A stretch of DNA of 64,000 bases, taken from contig NZ_FOLQ01000002.1 of NCBI RefSeq assembly GCF_900112365.1, positions 868,001 to 932,000 of the forward strand, read 5' to 3'. The translations under genes and the position numbers were made by a program. The notes under the pieces are model-generated. The model had not been told where the DNA came from. It saw nothing but the letters and a program-made list of their open reading frames with translations, and did no database searches. Numbering within the stretch: position 1 is the first letter of the stretch; each line of letters begins with the position of its first letter. The stretch is from Spirosoma endophyticum. Lineage in GTDB: Bacteria; Bacteroidota; Bacteroidia; Cytophagales; Spirosomataceae. Shown here piece after piece: positions 33,595-42,204 of this stretch.

Positions 33595-36500
33595 ATGAAA
33601 AAAGTGCGTGTATCGTTTCCCGTAAACAAGAAGATCGTCTGGCTCTGTGGGCTGGTCCCAATGCTGAGCCTGCTGGCTTACCAGCAAGACAAAGACCCCA
33701 TTGACCGACGTATCAAACGGATGGCTCCCGAAAAAGCCGCGGCTCTGGCGAAATCCATCGAAGCAACCGTAACGCCGGAACTGGCTGAAGGACTTACCCT
33801 GAAGCTGTGGGGTGTCGATTCGCTGGTGGCCGATCCAATTGCCATCGATATTGACGACAACGGACGTATCTACTACACCCGCACGAATCGGCAGAAAAAC
33901 TCTGAATTCGATATTCGCGGGCATCAGGATTGGGAAATTGAATCGAACCGACTCCAATCAATCGAAGATAAACGCGCTTTCCTGCATCATGTGCTGTCGC
34001 CGGAAAACAGCAAGAAAAACGAGTGGCTGAAAGACCTCAATGGGGATGGCTCGCACGATTGGAAGGATATGACCATCGAGAAGGAAAACATTTACCGGAT
34101 TGAAGATACCTCCGGCGATGGCGTCGCTGATTTGTCGCAATTGGTGGTCGATGATTTTCATGATGAAGTGACCGACGTCGCGGGTGGTGTTTTAATCAAC
34201 GGTAACGATTTATACGTAGCCGTCGCCCCCGATTTATGGCGGATGCGCGATAAGGACGGTGATGGCATTGCCGAAGAAAAAACGTCCCTTTCGCACGGCT
34301 ATGGCATTCACGTTGGCTTTAGCGGTCACGGTATGTCGGGCGTAGAAATGGGGCCGGATGGAAAAATCTACTGGCAGATTGGCGACATCGGCTTCAACGG
34401 AAAAGGCCCCGATGGCAAGAAATGGGAATATCCGAACTGTGGTGTTGTAGTAAGGGCCAATCCCGATGGCAGTGATTTTGAAGTGTTTGCGTCGGGCGTC
34501 AGAAACACGCATGAGTTTGTGTTCGATGAGTACGGAAACCTCATCAGCGAGGATAACGATGGCGACCATCCGGGCGAGAAAGAGCGGCTGGTATACATCG
34601 TGAATGGCTCGGATACGGGCTGGCGGAGCAACTGGCAGTACGGCAAATACCGCGATCCAAACAACAATACGTATAAAGTATGGATGGACGAGCAGATGTA
34701 TAAGCCGCGCTTCGAAGGGCAGGCTGCCTACATTACGCCAACCATTTCCAACTTCGTGAGCGGCCCCGCCGGTATGCTCTACAACCCCGGCACGGCCTTG
34801 AGTCCTAAATACAAGAACACCTTTTTCATCGCTGAGTTTGTGGGGAATCCCGCCCGCTCCGGCATTCATTCGTTCAAGCTAAAAACAAAAGGAGCTTCGT
34901 TTGAACTAGGTGAACAGAAGAAGATTCTGGGTAACGTACTGGCTACCGGCATTGATTTTGGCCCGGATGGGTCCATGTATATTGCCGACTGGATAAACGG
35001 GTGGGATGCTAAAGATTATGGACGCATCTGGAAACTAGACGACAAAGAAGGTACTGCCTGGACAGATCGGCAACGTACCAAAACCCTGCTGGCTGAAAAT
35101 TTCAGTAGTCGTCAGCCAACTGATTTGGGCGAGTTGTTGAAAAATCCGGACATGCGGGTTCGCCAGAAAGCGCAGTTCGAGTTGGCGAAGCGGGGAGAGG
35201 TTGGCGTGTCCATATTTACCGCAGCTATCAAACAAACTGGCAATCAGTTAGCGCGGGTGCATGGCATCTGGGGTATCAGTCAACTGGCTCGCCAGGATAT
35301 GAAACACGCGCAACTTCTGATGCCGCTGTTGCAGGATACTGATCCAGAAATTCGGGCGCAGGCGGCCAAATGGATTGGTGATGTGCGTTATAAAGAAGCT
35401 GGCCCTGCCTTGATTCCGTTACTGAAAGACGCCAATAGTCGCGCCCGTTTCTTTGCGGCCGAAGCCTTGGGACGTATCGCTTACGAACCCGCTATTCAGC
35501 CGATTATCCAGATGCTGGACGCCGAAAAAGATGAGGATGCGTACCTGAGGCATGCCGGAAGTTTGGCCCTGGCGAGGATTGGGAAAGCTGAACCCATCAT
35601 AGCCTTGTCGACTAGTCCGTCGCGGGCAGTTCGGATTGCTGCGGTGGTGGCCCTTCGGCGCATGAGTAATCCCGGCATCGCCAGTTTCCTGGCCGATCAG
35701 GATGAATTTATCGTCACCGAAGCGGCTCGGGGCATCAACGACGACCTGTCAATTCCCGCAGCGTTGCCTGCGCTGGGGAACGTATTGAAGACGACTAAGT
35801 TTACCAACGAACCTCTGCTACGTCGGGCCATTAACGCAAATCTTCGGGTTGGCACGTCGGAAGCCATGCAAAATCTGATCGACTACACCCTGAAAGAAGG
35901 TAGTCCTGTCGCGATGCGGGCTGAAGCACTGGAAGCGCTTAGCACCTGGTCGAAACCGTCGGTGCTAGACCGGGTGGATGGTCGTTATCGGGGCGTCATC
36001 GAACGCGATCCGATGCTGGTGAAAAACAAAGCAGCCGATCTATACATCAAGATGGCGTCCAGCTCCGAATTGCCTTTGCGATTGAGCGCCGTTAAAGCCA
36101 TCAGCAAACTAAACCTGACGGAGGGTTCGGCAACGCTGTTTACGCGCTTGACGGAAGATAAAGAACCGACGGTTCGGATTGCTGCGTTACGTTCCCTGGC
36201 TGCGATGAACGACCCACAAATCAGCAAAGCGATTGAAAAGGCGCTGGCTGATTCCGAAAAAAGCGTGCGCGTAGCGGGTCTTGACCTGGTTGCCAAAACG
36301 AACATGTCTAAAGACCTGATGGTGTCGCTGCTGTCGGATGTGATCGCTAAACGGACGACCGAAGAAAAACAGGCGGCCCTGGTTACACTGGGAAAATTGC
36401 CGGTTAAAAATTCGCAGCCCATTTTCGATCAGTTGCTAACAAAAATGTCGGCGGGAAGTCTAGCGCCGGAAATTCAACTGGAATTGGAAGAAGCCATCGA

Positions 36501-37020
36501 CAGCACGCGTTCTCCGCAATTGATCGGCCGTTATAAAGCGATGGTGGCCAAATTCTCACCCGATGCCGTCGCGGCTTCGTTTAAAGGCAGTCTGATTGGG
36601 GGCGAACCTGACCTGGGCCGACGTATTTTCTTCCGTCACCAAACGGCGCAATGCATTCGGTGCCATTCCTACGATGACCTGGGTGGGGATGCCGGTCCCC
36701 GATTGAATGGCGTAGCCAGCCGACTCACCCGCGAACAACTACTGGAGGCTTTAATTAACCCAAGTGCCCGACTGGCACCGGGTTTTGGAACGGTTACGCT
36801 CAAACTTAAAAATGGCAAAACAGTTAGCGGTATTCTACAGGGCGAAACGGCCACCGACGTTAAAGTCAAAGCGGGTGATAAACCAGATATTGCTATCCCG
36901 AAAGCGCAGATTGCCAAACGGACCAATTCGCCATCGGGCATGCCCGAAATGCGCTATCTGCTGACGAAACGGGAAATTCGGGACGTAATAAGCTTCCTCG
37001 CTACGTTAAAAGATAGTTAA
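33595..37020 (+). CDS. Membrane-bound dehydrogenase-type protein with HEAT repeats and cytochrome c domain
   Basis: 1141 residues. A signal or anchor helix at 13-30 is followed by a beta-propeller of the putative membrane-bound dehydrogenase type (about 55-480) with Asp/Gly-rich loops such as Asp-Gly-Asn-Gly and Asp-Lys-Asp-Gly-Asp-Gly. Residues about 500-980 are HEAT-like helical repeats. The C-terminal domain is a c-type haem domain with Cys1020-Ile-Arg-Cys1023-His1024 and a later Met. This is the layout of PVC/Bacteroidota 'haem-binding CxxCH' proteins. It probably oxidises an unidentified substrate in the periplasm and passes electrons through the haem. Monocistronic, with a terminator after it. 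Confidence 0.88.
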   Translation: MKKVRVSFPVNKKIVWLCGLVPMLSLLAYQQDKDPIDRRIKRMAPEKAAALAKSIEATVTPELAEGLTLKLWGVDSLVADPIAIDIDDNGRIYYTRTNRQKNSEFDIRGHQDWEIESNRLQSIEDKRAFLHHVLSPENSKKNEWLKDLNGDGSHDWKDMTIEKENIYRIEDTSGDGVADLSQLVVDDFHDEVTDVAGGVLINGNDLYVAVAPDLWRMRDKDGDGIAEEKTSLSHGYGIHVGFSGHGMSGVEMGPDGKIYWQIGDIGFNGKGPDGKKWEYPNCGVVVRANPDGSDFEVFASGVRNTHEFVFDEYGNLISEDNDGDHPGEKERLVYIVNGSDTGWRSNWQYGKYRDPNNNTYKVWMDEQMYKPRFEGQAAYITPTISNFVSGPAGMLYNPGTALSPKYKNTFFIAEFVGNPARSGIHSFKLKTKGASFELGEQKKILGNVLATGIDFGPDGSMYIADWINGWDAKDYGRIWKLDDKEGTAWTDRQRTKTLLAENFSSRQPTDLGELLKNPDMRVRQKAQFELAKRGEVGVSIFTAAIKQTGNQLARVHGIWGISQLARQDMKHAQLLMPLLQDTDPEIRAQAAKWIGDVRYKEAGPALIPLLKDANSRARFFAAEALGRIAYEPAIQPIIQMLDAEKDEDAYLRHAGSLALARIGKAEPIIALSTSPSRAVRIAAVVALRRMSNPGIASFLADQDEFIVTEAARGINDDLSIPAALPALGNVLKTTKFTNEPLLRRAINANLRVGTSEAMQNLIDYTLKEGSPVAMRAEALEALSTWSKPSVLDRVDGRYRGVIERDPMLVKNKAADLYIKMASSSELPLRLSAVKAISKLNLTEGSATLFTRLTEDKEPTVRIAALRSLAAMNDPQISKAIEKALADSEKSVRVAGLDLVAKTNMSKDLMVSLLSDVIAKRTTEEKQAALVTLGKLPVKNSQPIFDQLLTKMSAGSLAPEIQLELEEAIDSTRSPQLIGRYKAMVAKFSPDAVAASFKGSLIGGEPDLGRRIFFRHQTAQCIRCHSYDDLGGDAGPRLNGVASRLTREQLLEALINPSARLAPGFGTVTLKLKNGKTVSGILQGETATDVKVKAGDKPDIAIPKAQIAKRTNSPSGMPEMRYLLTKREIRDVISFLATLKDS

Positions 37021-37043
37021 GTTGAGGTGAAATGAAAGCTTAC

Positions 37044-37080
37044 AAAGGCCTAATGATCGTGCATCATTAGGCCTTTTCTT
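37044..37080 (+). terminator. Rho-independent terminator
   Basis: A perfect 13-bp stem (37044-37056 with 37064-37076), a 7-nt loop and a T-rich tail, 24 nt after the cytochrome-type gene. Confidence 0.88.
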
Positions 37081-37158
37081 TACATCAGGATTTATAAGAC
37101 CTTAAACAAAACAACCTCAAAATCGTAATCTATTTACCGATTACTACCCATCCTCCCG

Positions 37159-38433
37159 ATGAATTACGAAAATTCCCTCGCCTTCGCTCAGCAACTCGAT
37201 CAGGCTGATCCACTACGTCATTTTCGCGACCGATTTCATATTCCTAAGCGGGATGGGCAACCATTGATATACCTGTGTGGGAACTCACTGGGATTGCAAC
37301 CCAAAACGGCCCGGGATGCTTTGAATCGGGAACTCAATACGTGGCAGAATCTGGGCGTAGAAGGCTGGTTTGATCAACCAGAAGCCGCGGAGCAACCCTG
37401 GTTAAGCTATCACGCTACCTGCAAAGACGCCTTGGCGCACATCGTCGGCGCAGAACCGTCGGAAGTGTGTCCGATGAATGCGCTGACGGTTAATCTTCAT
37501 TTACTGTTGGCGTCTTTCTACAAACCAACCGAAAAAAAATTCAGGATTCTAACCATAAAAGGCGATTTTCCATCGGATCAATACGCGCTGGAAACTCAGG
37601 TTAAACATCATGGCCTGGACGTTGCGAAGACAATTATCGAAATTGCTCCTCAGGACGACGGCGAATCCACGCTGGGCCTGATTCATACAACCGATATTCA
37701 GAAGGCTATTGTCGAACACGCTGACTCGCTGGCCGTGATCTGGATGAGCGGCCTGAATTACTATACCGGACAAGTTTATAACATGGCGGCTATCGCTGAA
37801 ACTGCCAAGCTGCATTGCATTCCCATTGGTTTGGACCTGGCCCATGCTATCGGCAACGTACCGCTACGTCTCCATGATTGGGACGTCGATTTTGCCACCT
37901 GGTGTTCGTATAAATACCTGAACGGTGGTCCGGGAGCAGTTTCCGGTGTGTTTGTGCACCAGAAACATCACGATCAAAACCTGCCCCGGCTGGCAGGCTG
38001 GTGGGGTTATCGGGAAGACCGGCGTTTCGACATGACGCCCGGTTTCTTACCGGCTTCCGGTGCCGACGGCTGGCAGGTCAGTACGCCAAATATTCTGGCG
38101 TTGGCGCTGCACCGGGCCGCCATTTCCATAACGGCCGAAGCGGGCCTTGTGGCATTACGGCAAAAAAGCGAGCAGCTTACTGGCTTTCTGGAATACGTAT
38201 TGACGCCCTTTGACGAGATTCAGCTGCTAACACCGGACGATCCAAATCAACGCGGTTGCCAGTTGTCGTTGTTAGTACGAAAAAAGGGTAAGGCTTTATT
38301 TACCTATCTGACAGAACAAGGAATTATTGGCGACTGGCGGGAGCCTGACTGCATTCGACTGGCGCCCACGCCCTTATACAATACATTTGAGGACGTTTGG
38401 CAAGTCGGTGAAGCGTTACGGAAGTTTTTTTAG
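37159..38433 (+). CDS. kynU: Kynureninase
   Basis: 424 residues, the normal family length. It is a PLP fold-type I enzyme that cuts L-kynurenine to anthranilate and alanine (and 3-hydroxykynurenine to 3-hydroxyanthranilate) in tryptophan breakdown. Visible: Cys-Gly-Asn-Ser-Leu-Gly near residue 40, Asp-Leu-Ala-His-Ala-Ile-Gly near residue 230, and the PLP lysine Lys252 in [11 protein letters not shown]. Other kynurenine genes are not in the window. Its 3' end overlaps the convergent queG gene by 18 nt. Confidence 0.95.
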   Translation: MNYENSLAFAQQLDQADPLRHFRDRFHIPKRDGQPLIYLCGNSLGLQPKTARDALNRELNTWQNLGVEGWFDQPEAAEQPWLSYHATCKDALAHIVGAEPSEVCPMNALTVNLHLLLASFYKPTEKKFRILTIKGDFPSDQYALETQVKHHGLDVAKTIIEIAPQDDGESTLGLIHTTDIQKAIVEHADSLAVIWMSGLNYYTGQVYNMAAIAETAKLHCIPIGLDLAHAIGNVPLRLHDWDVDFATWCSYKYLNGGPGAVSGVFVHQKHHDQNLPRLAGWWGYREDRRFDMTPGFLPASGADGWQVSTPNILALALHRAAISITAEAGLVALRQKSEQLTGFLEYVLTPFDEIQLLTPDDPNQRGCQLSLLVRKKGKALFTYLTEQGIIGDWREPDCIRLAPTPLYNTFEDVWQVGEALRKFF

Positions 38434-39375
38434 CGCTGATACTTCGGCGGTTGGTTTTACAAATGCTACGTTCCGTTTCAGACCGTCTAGCTTTGTCCGT
38501 TTCACCGCCGACCGCCGAAAGATTTCCCGGAAAACGTCTTCCGTAATTTCTTCCCAATCGGTGTTTGTCAACGTAGTGAGTTCAGGGTGCGGATCAAAAG
38601 CGGGTGTTTGATGTGGTCGCGAAAACCGATTCCAGGGGCAAACATCCTGACAGATGTCGCAGCCGAAAATCCAGTTGTCAAATTTTCCCTGAACCTCAGT
38701 CGGGATAGCCTCTTTCAGCTCAATGGTGAAGTAGGAAATGCATTTGCTGCCATCCACGACGTAGGGCCCGACAATAGCGTCGGTAGGGCAGGCGTCAATG
38801 CAACGCGTGCAGGTGCCGCAATAGTCAGTGATAGGGCCGTCGGGTTCCAGTTCGAGATCCAGAATTAACTCGCCAATAAAGAAGAAGGAACCGATCTCGC
38901 GATTGATCAGGTTCGTGTGCTTGCCAACCCAGCCCAAACCCGCCCGCTTGGCCCAGGCTTTATCCATAACAGGGGCCGAATCGACAAACGCCCGCCCACC
39001 TACTTCGCCGATTTCTTCGTGAATGTAGGCTAGCAAGTCCTTCAGCTTGTCTTTTATAACGAAGTGATAATCTGTGCCATAGGCGTATTTTGATAGCTTA
39101 TAATCCGCATCGCCTTCGGGCAGTTTCTGCTCAGGATAATAATTCAGTAGAACCGTTATCACCGACTTGGCATCATCGACCAATAAGCGTGGGTCAAGGC
39201 GTTTATCGAAATGATTGGCCATGTAATTCATCTGGCCGTGCATCCCATTTTTGAGCCAGGTTTCCAGACGGGGGGCTTCTTCTTCCAGAAAATCGGCTTT
39301 GGCTATACCACAAAAATCGAAGCCTAATCCAAGGGCTTTGGCCTTAATGAGTTGCGTATAGTGCCGAGCGGGCAT
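38416..39375 (-). CDS. queG: Epoxyqueuosine reductase
   Basis: 319 residues. It catalyses the last step of queuosine synthesis, reducing epoxyqueuosine to queuosine in tRNA, and uses cobalamin and two [4Fe-4S] clusters. The N-terminal cobalamin-binding part is followed by ferredoxin-type motifs [12 protein letters not shown] and [10 protein letters not shown]. The catalytic Asp is expected in the Asp-Ser-Ala-Pro-Val-Met-Asp-Lys segment near residue 135. It lacks the C-terminal HEAT extension some orthologues have. No other queuosine genes are adjacent. Confidence 0.95.
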   Translation of the reverse strand: MPARHYTQLIKAKALGLGFDFCGIAKADFLEEEAPRLETWLKNGMHGQMNYMANHFDKRLDPRLLVDDAKSVITVLLNYYPEQKLPEGDADYKLSKYAYGTDYHFVIKDKLKDLLAYIHEEIGEVGGRAFVDSAPVMDKAWAKRAGLGWVGKHTNLINREIGSFFFIGELILDLELEPDGPITDYCGTCTRCIDACPTDAIVGPYVVDGSKCISYFTIELKEAIPTEVQGKFDNWIFGCDICQDVCPWNRFSRPHQTPAFDPHPELTTLTNTDWEEITEDVFREIFRRSAVKRTKLDGLKRNVAFVKPTAEVSALKKLP

Positions 39376-39439
39376 GAACGTGAATAAGCTAGAATGAGCA
39401 ATGAAGGCTAAAGACCTATTGGTTAAGAACTATTTTGTC

Positions 39440-39535
39440 CTGTTTTTAAATCCTGTAAATCATATAAATCAATTAAATCCTGGTTCAGACATCCAGTAAA
39501 TCCTGCCAACCTTGGTTCAGACATCGACAAGGTAC
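39440..39535. repeat. Intergenic AAATCCTG/GGTTCAGACAT repeat
   Basis: Several AAATC or TAAATCCTG units lie here, with two copies of the longer unit ending in GGTTCAGACATC (around 39474-39494 and 39494-39526). It lies between the divergent queG and grpE genes. It looks like a member of a dispersed intergenic repeat family; this cannot be tested within one window. Confidence 0.6.
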
Positions 39536-39623
39536 TGTGTCAACTTGTCAGGAAATCTGGTTTTGGCCGGGCTTTTGCCAATCTTTGTCTATGAATTTCT
39601 GGAAGCGAAATAGAAGCTCAGCA

Positions 39624-40247
39624 ATGGAAAATAAAGACATCATAGACGAAATGCCGTCCGAGAATACCCAACAATCTGACAACCTGACAACCGCAACGGC
39701 GGACCGCGAAGAAGCCGTAACGGTGAATGGTGGCGAAGCCGCTGAAGCAACCGAAGAGGTGCCTCAAGCCGACGCTTTTGTGGCAGAAACCGCAACGGCG
39801 GACCGCGAAAAGATCGGTAGCGAACTGGCCGAACTGAAAGACAAATATCTCCGTTTATACGCTGATTTTGACAATTTTCGTCGGCGTACTGCCAAAGAAA
39901 AACTTGACCTGATCAGCAATGCAAACGAAGGCTTATTGAAAGCGTTGATTCCGGTTGTCGACGATTTCGAGCGGGCTATGCAGTCCATCGACCAAACCGA
40001 CGACATAACCGCTGTCAAAGAAGGTGTATCGTTGATCTATAGTAAGTTATATAAAACGCTGGAAGGCAAAGGACTAAAGCCAATGGTGTCGAAAGGCGAA
40101 CCGTTTAACGCTGACCTGCATGAATCTGTCACGCAGTTTCCGGCTCCCAGCGACGATTTGAAAGGCAAAGTCATCGAAGAAATTGAGAAAGGTTATTATC
40201 TAAATGACAAAGTCATCCGGTTTGCAAAAGTGATTGTAGGAAGCTAA
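39624..40247 (+). CDS. grpE: Nucleotide exchange factor GrpE
   Basis: 207 residues from ATG 39624, chosen because the upstream extension to 39537 has no family character. Residues 1-70 are acidic and disordered; residues about 70-120 form the long dimer helix; the C-terminal beta domain has Val-Ile-Arg-Phe-Ala-Lys-Val at the end. It releases ADP from DnaK and so drives its folding cycle. Followed by dnaJ after a 111-nt spacer occupied by a perfect inverted repeat. The acidic region contains a repeated Thr-Ala-Asp-Arg-Glu unit. dnaK is not adjacent. Confidence 0.95.
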   Translation: MENKDIIDEMPSENTQQSDNLTTATADREEAVTVNGGEAAEATEEVPQADAFVAETATADREKIGSELAELKDKYLRLYADFDNFRRRTAKEKLDLISNANEGLLKALIPVVDDFERAMQSIDQTDDITAVKEGVSLIYSKLYKTLEGKGLKPMVSKGEPFNADLHESVTQFPAPSDDLKGKVIEEIEKGYYLNDKVIRFAKVIVGS

Positions 40248-40251
40248 AATA

Positions 40252-40350
40252 ATGAGTGAATGAGTGAATGAGCGAATGAGTGAAAAATTAATGCAATTGC
40301 ACCGGCAATCTGGCATTTTCACTCATTCGCTCATTCACTCATTCACTCAT
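40252..40350. repeat. Perfect 35-bp inverted repeat of ATGAGTGA-type units
   Basis: Arms 40252-40286 and 40316-40350 are exactly complementary; the loop is 29 nt. Each arm is built from degenerate 8-nt units (ATGAGTGA/ATGAGCGA). It fills the grpE-dnaJ spacer and ends 8 nt before the dnaJ start. A similar element lies at 62078-62146. Confidence 0.9.
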
Positions 40351-40358
40351 TCAAAAAT

Positions 40359-41522
40359 ATGGCAACGAAGCGCGATTATTACGAAATTCTGGGCGTTGAC
40401 AAGAACGTCTCAGCGGAGGATTTAAAGAAGGCGTATCGCAAGATGGCTATAAAACACCATCCAGATAAGAACCCCGACGATCCTACCGCCGAAGAGAAAT
40501 TTAAGGAAGCCGCCGAGGCTTATGACGTACTGAACGACCCGCAGAAAAAGGCCCGCTACGATCAGTACGGTCATGCAGGTATGGCTGGTGCGGCAGGTGG
40601 TGGCTACGGTGCCGGTGGCCCGTCGATGGAAGATATTTTCAGTCAGTTTGGCGACGTCTTTGGCGACGATTCGCCATTTGGCGGTTTCTTCCGGGGCCAG
40701 GGCGGTGGCGGTGGACGGCAACGCGTTCGTCGTGGCTCCGATCTGCGCATCAAACTGAAACTGAATTTGCAGGAAGTTGCCAACGGCGTTGAAAAGAAGA
40801 TCAAGGTTAAGCGGCATGTAACCTGTAATACCTGTGGGGGTAACGGGTCCAAAAACGGAACCGCTGTGCAGACCTGCTCGACTTGTCAGGGCACTGGACA
40901 AACCCGCAAAGTGGTCAATACGATGCTTGGTCAGATGGTGTCGACCAGCACTTGCCCAACCTGTAATGGCGAAGGTAAAATTGTAACCGATCGTTGCGAT
41001 GCCTGTTTTGGCGAAGGACGCGTCTTGCAGGAAGATGTTATTCCAATCAAAATTCCGGCTGGCGTTGCCGAAGGTATTCAATTGTCGGTTGGCAGTAAAG
41101 GAAACGTACCACCACGCGGAGGTGTAGCGGGCGATTTGCTTATTGTAATTGAGGAGGAAGAAGATGCCGACCTCAAACGCGATGGCAACAACGTAGTGTT
41201 TGATCTGTATGTCAACTTTGTCGATGCGGCCGTTGGCACCAGTGTCGAAGTGCCTACGATCGACGGCAAGGCACGTATCACGCTCGAGCCCGGTACGCAA
41301 AGTGGCAAAATTCTTCGCTTGAAAGGCAAAGGCATTAAAGAGCTAAATGGCTACGGTCGGGGCGATGAACTCGTTCATGTGAATGTCTGGACACCGAAGG
41401 CGTTGTCAGTTGAAGAGCGGGCAATCCTGGAGAAGTTACGCCATTCACCAAACTTCCAGCCCAAGCCCAATAAGAACGAAAAGGGGTTTTTCGATAAGAT
41501 GAAAGATTTCTTTCACGGATGA
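40359..41522 (+). CDS. dnaJ: Chaperone DnaJ
   Basis: 387 residues, the full type I layout. J domain at 1-75 with the His-Pro-Asp triad (near 35), Gly/Phe-rich linker at about 75-120, four Cys-x-x-Cys-x-Gly-x-Gly zinc repeats at about 160-225 (Cys-Asn-Thr-Cys, Cys-Ser-Thr-Cys, Cys-Pro-Thr-Cys, Cys-Asp-Ala-Cys), and C-terminal substrate-binding domains. It delivers unfolded proteins to DnaK and stimulates its ATPase. Likely co-expressed with grpE, subject to the inverted repeat between them. A strong terminator follows. Confidence 0.97.
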   Translation: MATKRDYYEILGVDKNVSAEDLKKAYRKMAIKHHPDKNPDDPTAEEKFKEAAEAYDVLNDPQKKARYDQYGHAGMAGAAGGGYGAGGPSMEDIFSQFGDVFGDDSPFGGFFRGQGGGGGRQRVRRGSDLRIKLKLNLQEVANGVEKKIKVKRHVTCNTCGGNGSKNGTAVQTCSTCQGTGQTRKVVNTMLGQMVSTSTCPTCNGEGKIVTDRCDACFGEGRVLQEDVIPIKIPAGVAEGIQLSVGSKGNVPPRGGVAGDLLIVIEEEEDADLKRDGNNVVFDLYVNFVDAAVGTSVEVPTIDGKARITLEPGTQSGKILRLKGKGIKELNGYGRGDELVHVNVWTPKALSVEERAILEKLRHSPNFQPKPNKNEKGFFDKMKDFFHG

Positions 41523-41564
41523 GCAAATGCGCTGAATAGGTACTTAGCCAATAGAAAGTAACCA

Positions 41565-41597
41565 GCAAAAAAGCCCCGTTTCGGGGCTTTTTTGCTG
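41565..41597 (+). terminator. Rho-independent terminator
   Basis: Symmetric hairpin with GCCCCG/CGGGGC core, flanked by A6 and T6, 43 nt after dnaJ. It can work in both directions. Confidence 0.9.
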
Positions 41598-41687
41598 TCA
41601 AGTGCTTAATTCAATACGTGTTTGTTACAGGTTCGTTCGAACATTCATAAGACGGTTGATTTTTACCGCATCTTTCCACCGTCATAA

Positions 41688-41720
41688 CAAAAAACAGCCG
41701 GTCCATAGAACCGGCGTTTT
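41688..41720 (-). terminator. Terminator of the LytTR gene
   Basis: GCCGGT/ACCGGC stem with a short loop, followed on the minus strand by a T-rich run, about 56 nt beyond the LytTR stop. Confidence 0.7.
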
Positions 41721-41775
41721 GACCTCCAACTGTGCTTAATACCCACTGTACGAGCCTAGTAGCAAATTGGCTGCG

Positions 41776-42129
41776 TCAGGGTGTACTATTATTTTTACGG
41801 CTGGCAAGTTCCTGAATCATTTGATCCAAAACCTGATTAATTCTTCGCTTGGCGATGGGCAATATCTCCCCCGAAAGCAGTGTGACATAGGCTTGTCTGG
41901 AATCTATTTTGATAACTGTCTGGATGCATTTGGGGTTAACCAGATGTTGCTTATGAATGCGTATGAAATCAGGTAATCGACTGGCATACTGAGCAAGTGA
42001 GGAAGGGAATATATGGACTTTTCCGTCATTCATATGCAGATACGAGTAGTTGCTGTGGCCGGATATGCGAACAATGGCAGCTTGATTATCGGGGGTTATT
42101 TTGTTATGGGTTAGCTTTAATTTACTCAT
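41776..42129 (-). CDS. Free-standing LytTR DNA-binding protein
   Basis: 117 residues, a single LytTR domain without a receiver. Seen: Ala-Ile-Val-Arg-Ile-Ser-Gly-His-Ser-Asn-Tyr-Ser near residue 18, Phe-Ile-Arg-Ile-His-Lys-Gln-His-Leu-Val-Asn-Pro near residue 56, and Leu-Pro-Ile-Ala-Lys-Arg-Arg. It is clearly paralogous to the protein at 7334-7663. It lies 75 nt downstream of the start of nothing else but next to the outer-membrane receptor gene (42205) on the same strand, upstream of it, so the two may be co-transcribed and the receptor may be a target. Confidence 0.87.
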   Translation of the reverse strand: MSKLKLTHNKITPDNQAAIVRISGHSNYSYLHMNDGKVHIFPSSLAQYASRLPDFIRIHKQHLVNPKCIQTVIKIDSRQAYVTLLSGEILPIAKRRINQVLDQMIQELASRKNNSTP

Positions 42130-42204
42130 TCAGGGATGTTGACGTTGATCGCATACATACGATATAGGACGCACGATGGATTCAATTAACATCAGGCCCA
42201 TCAG

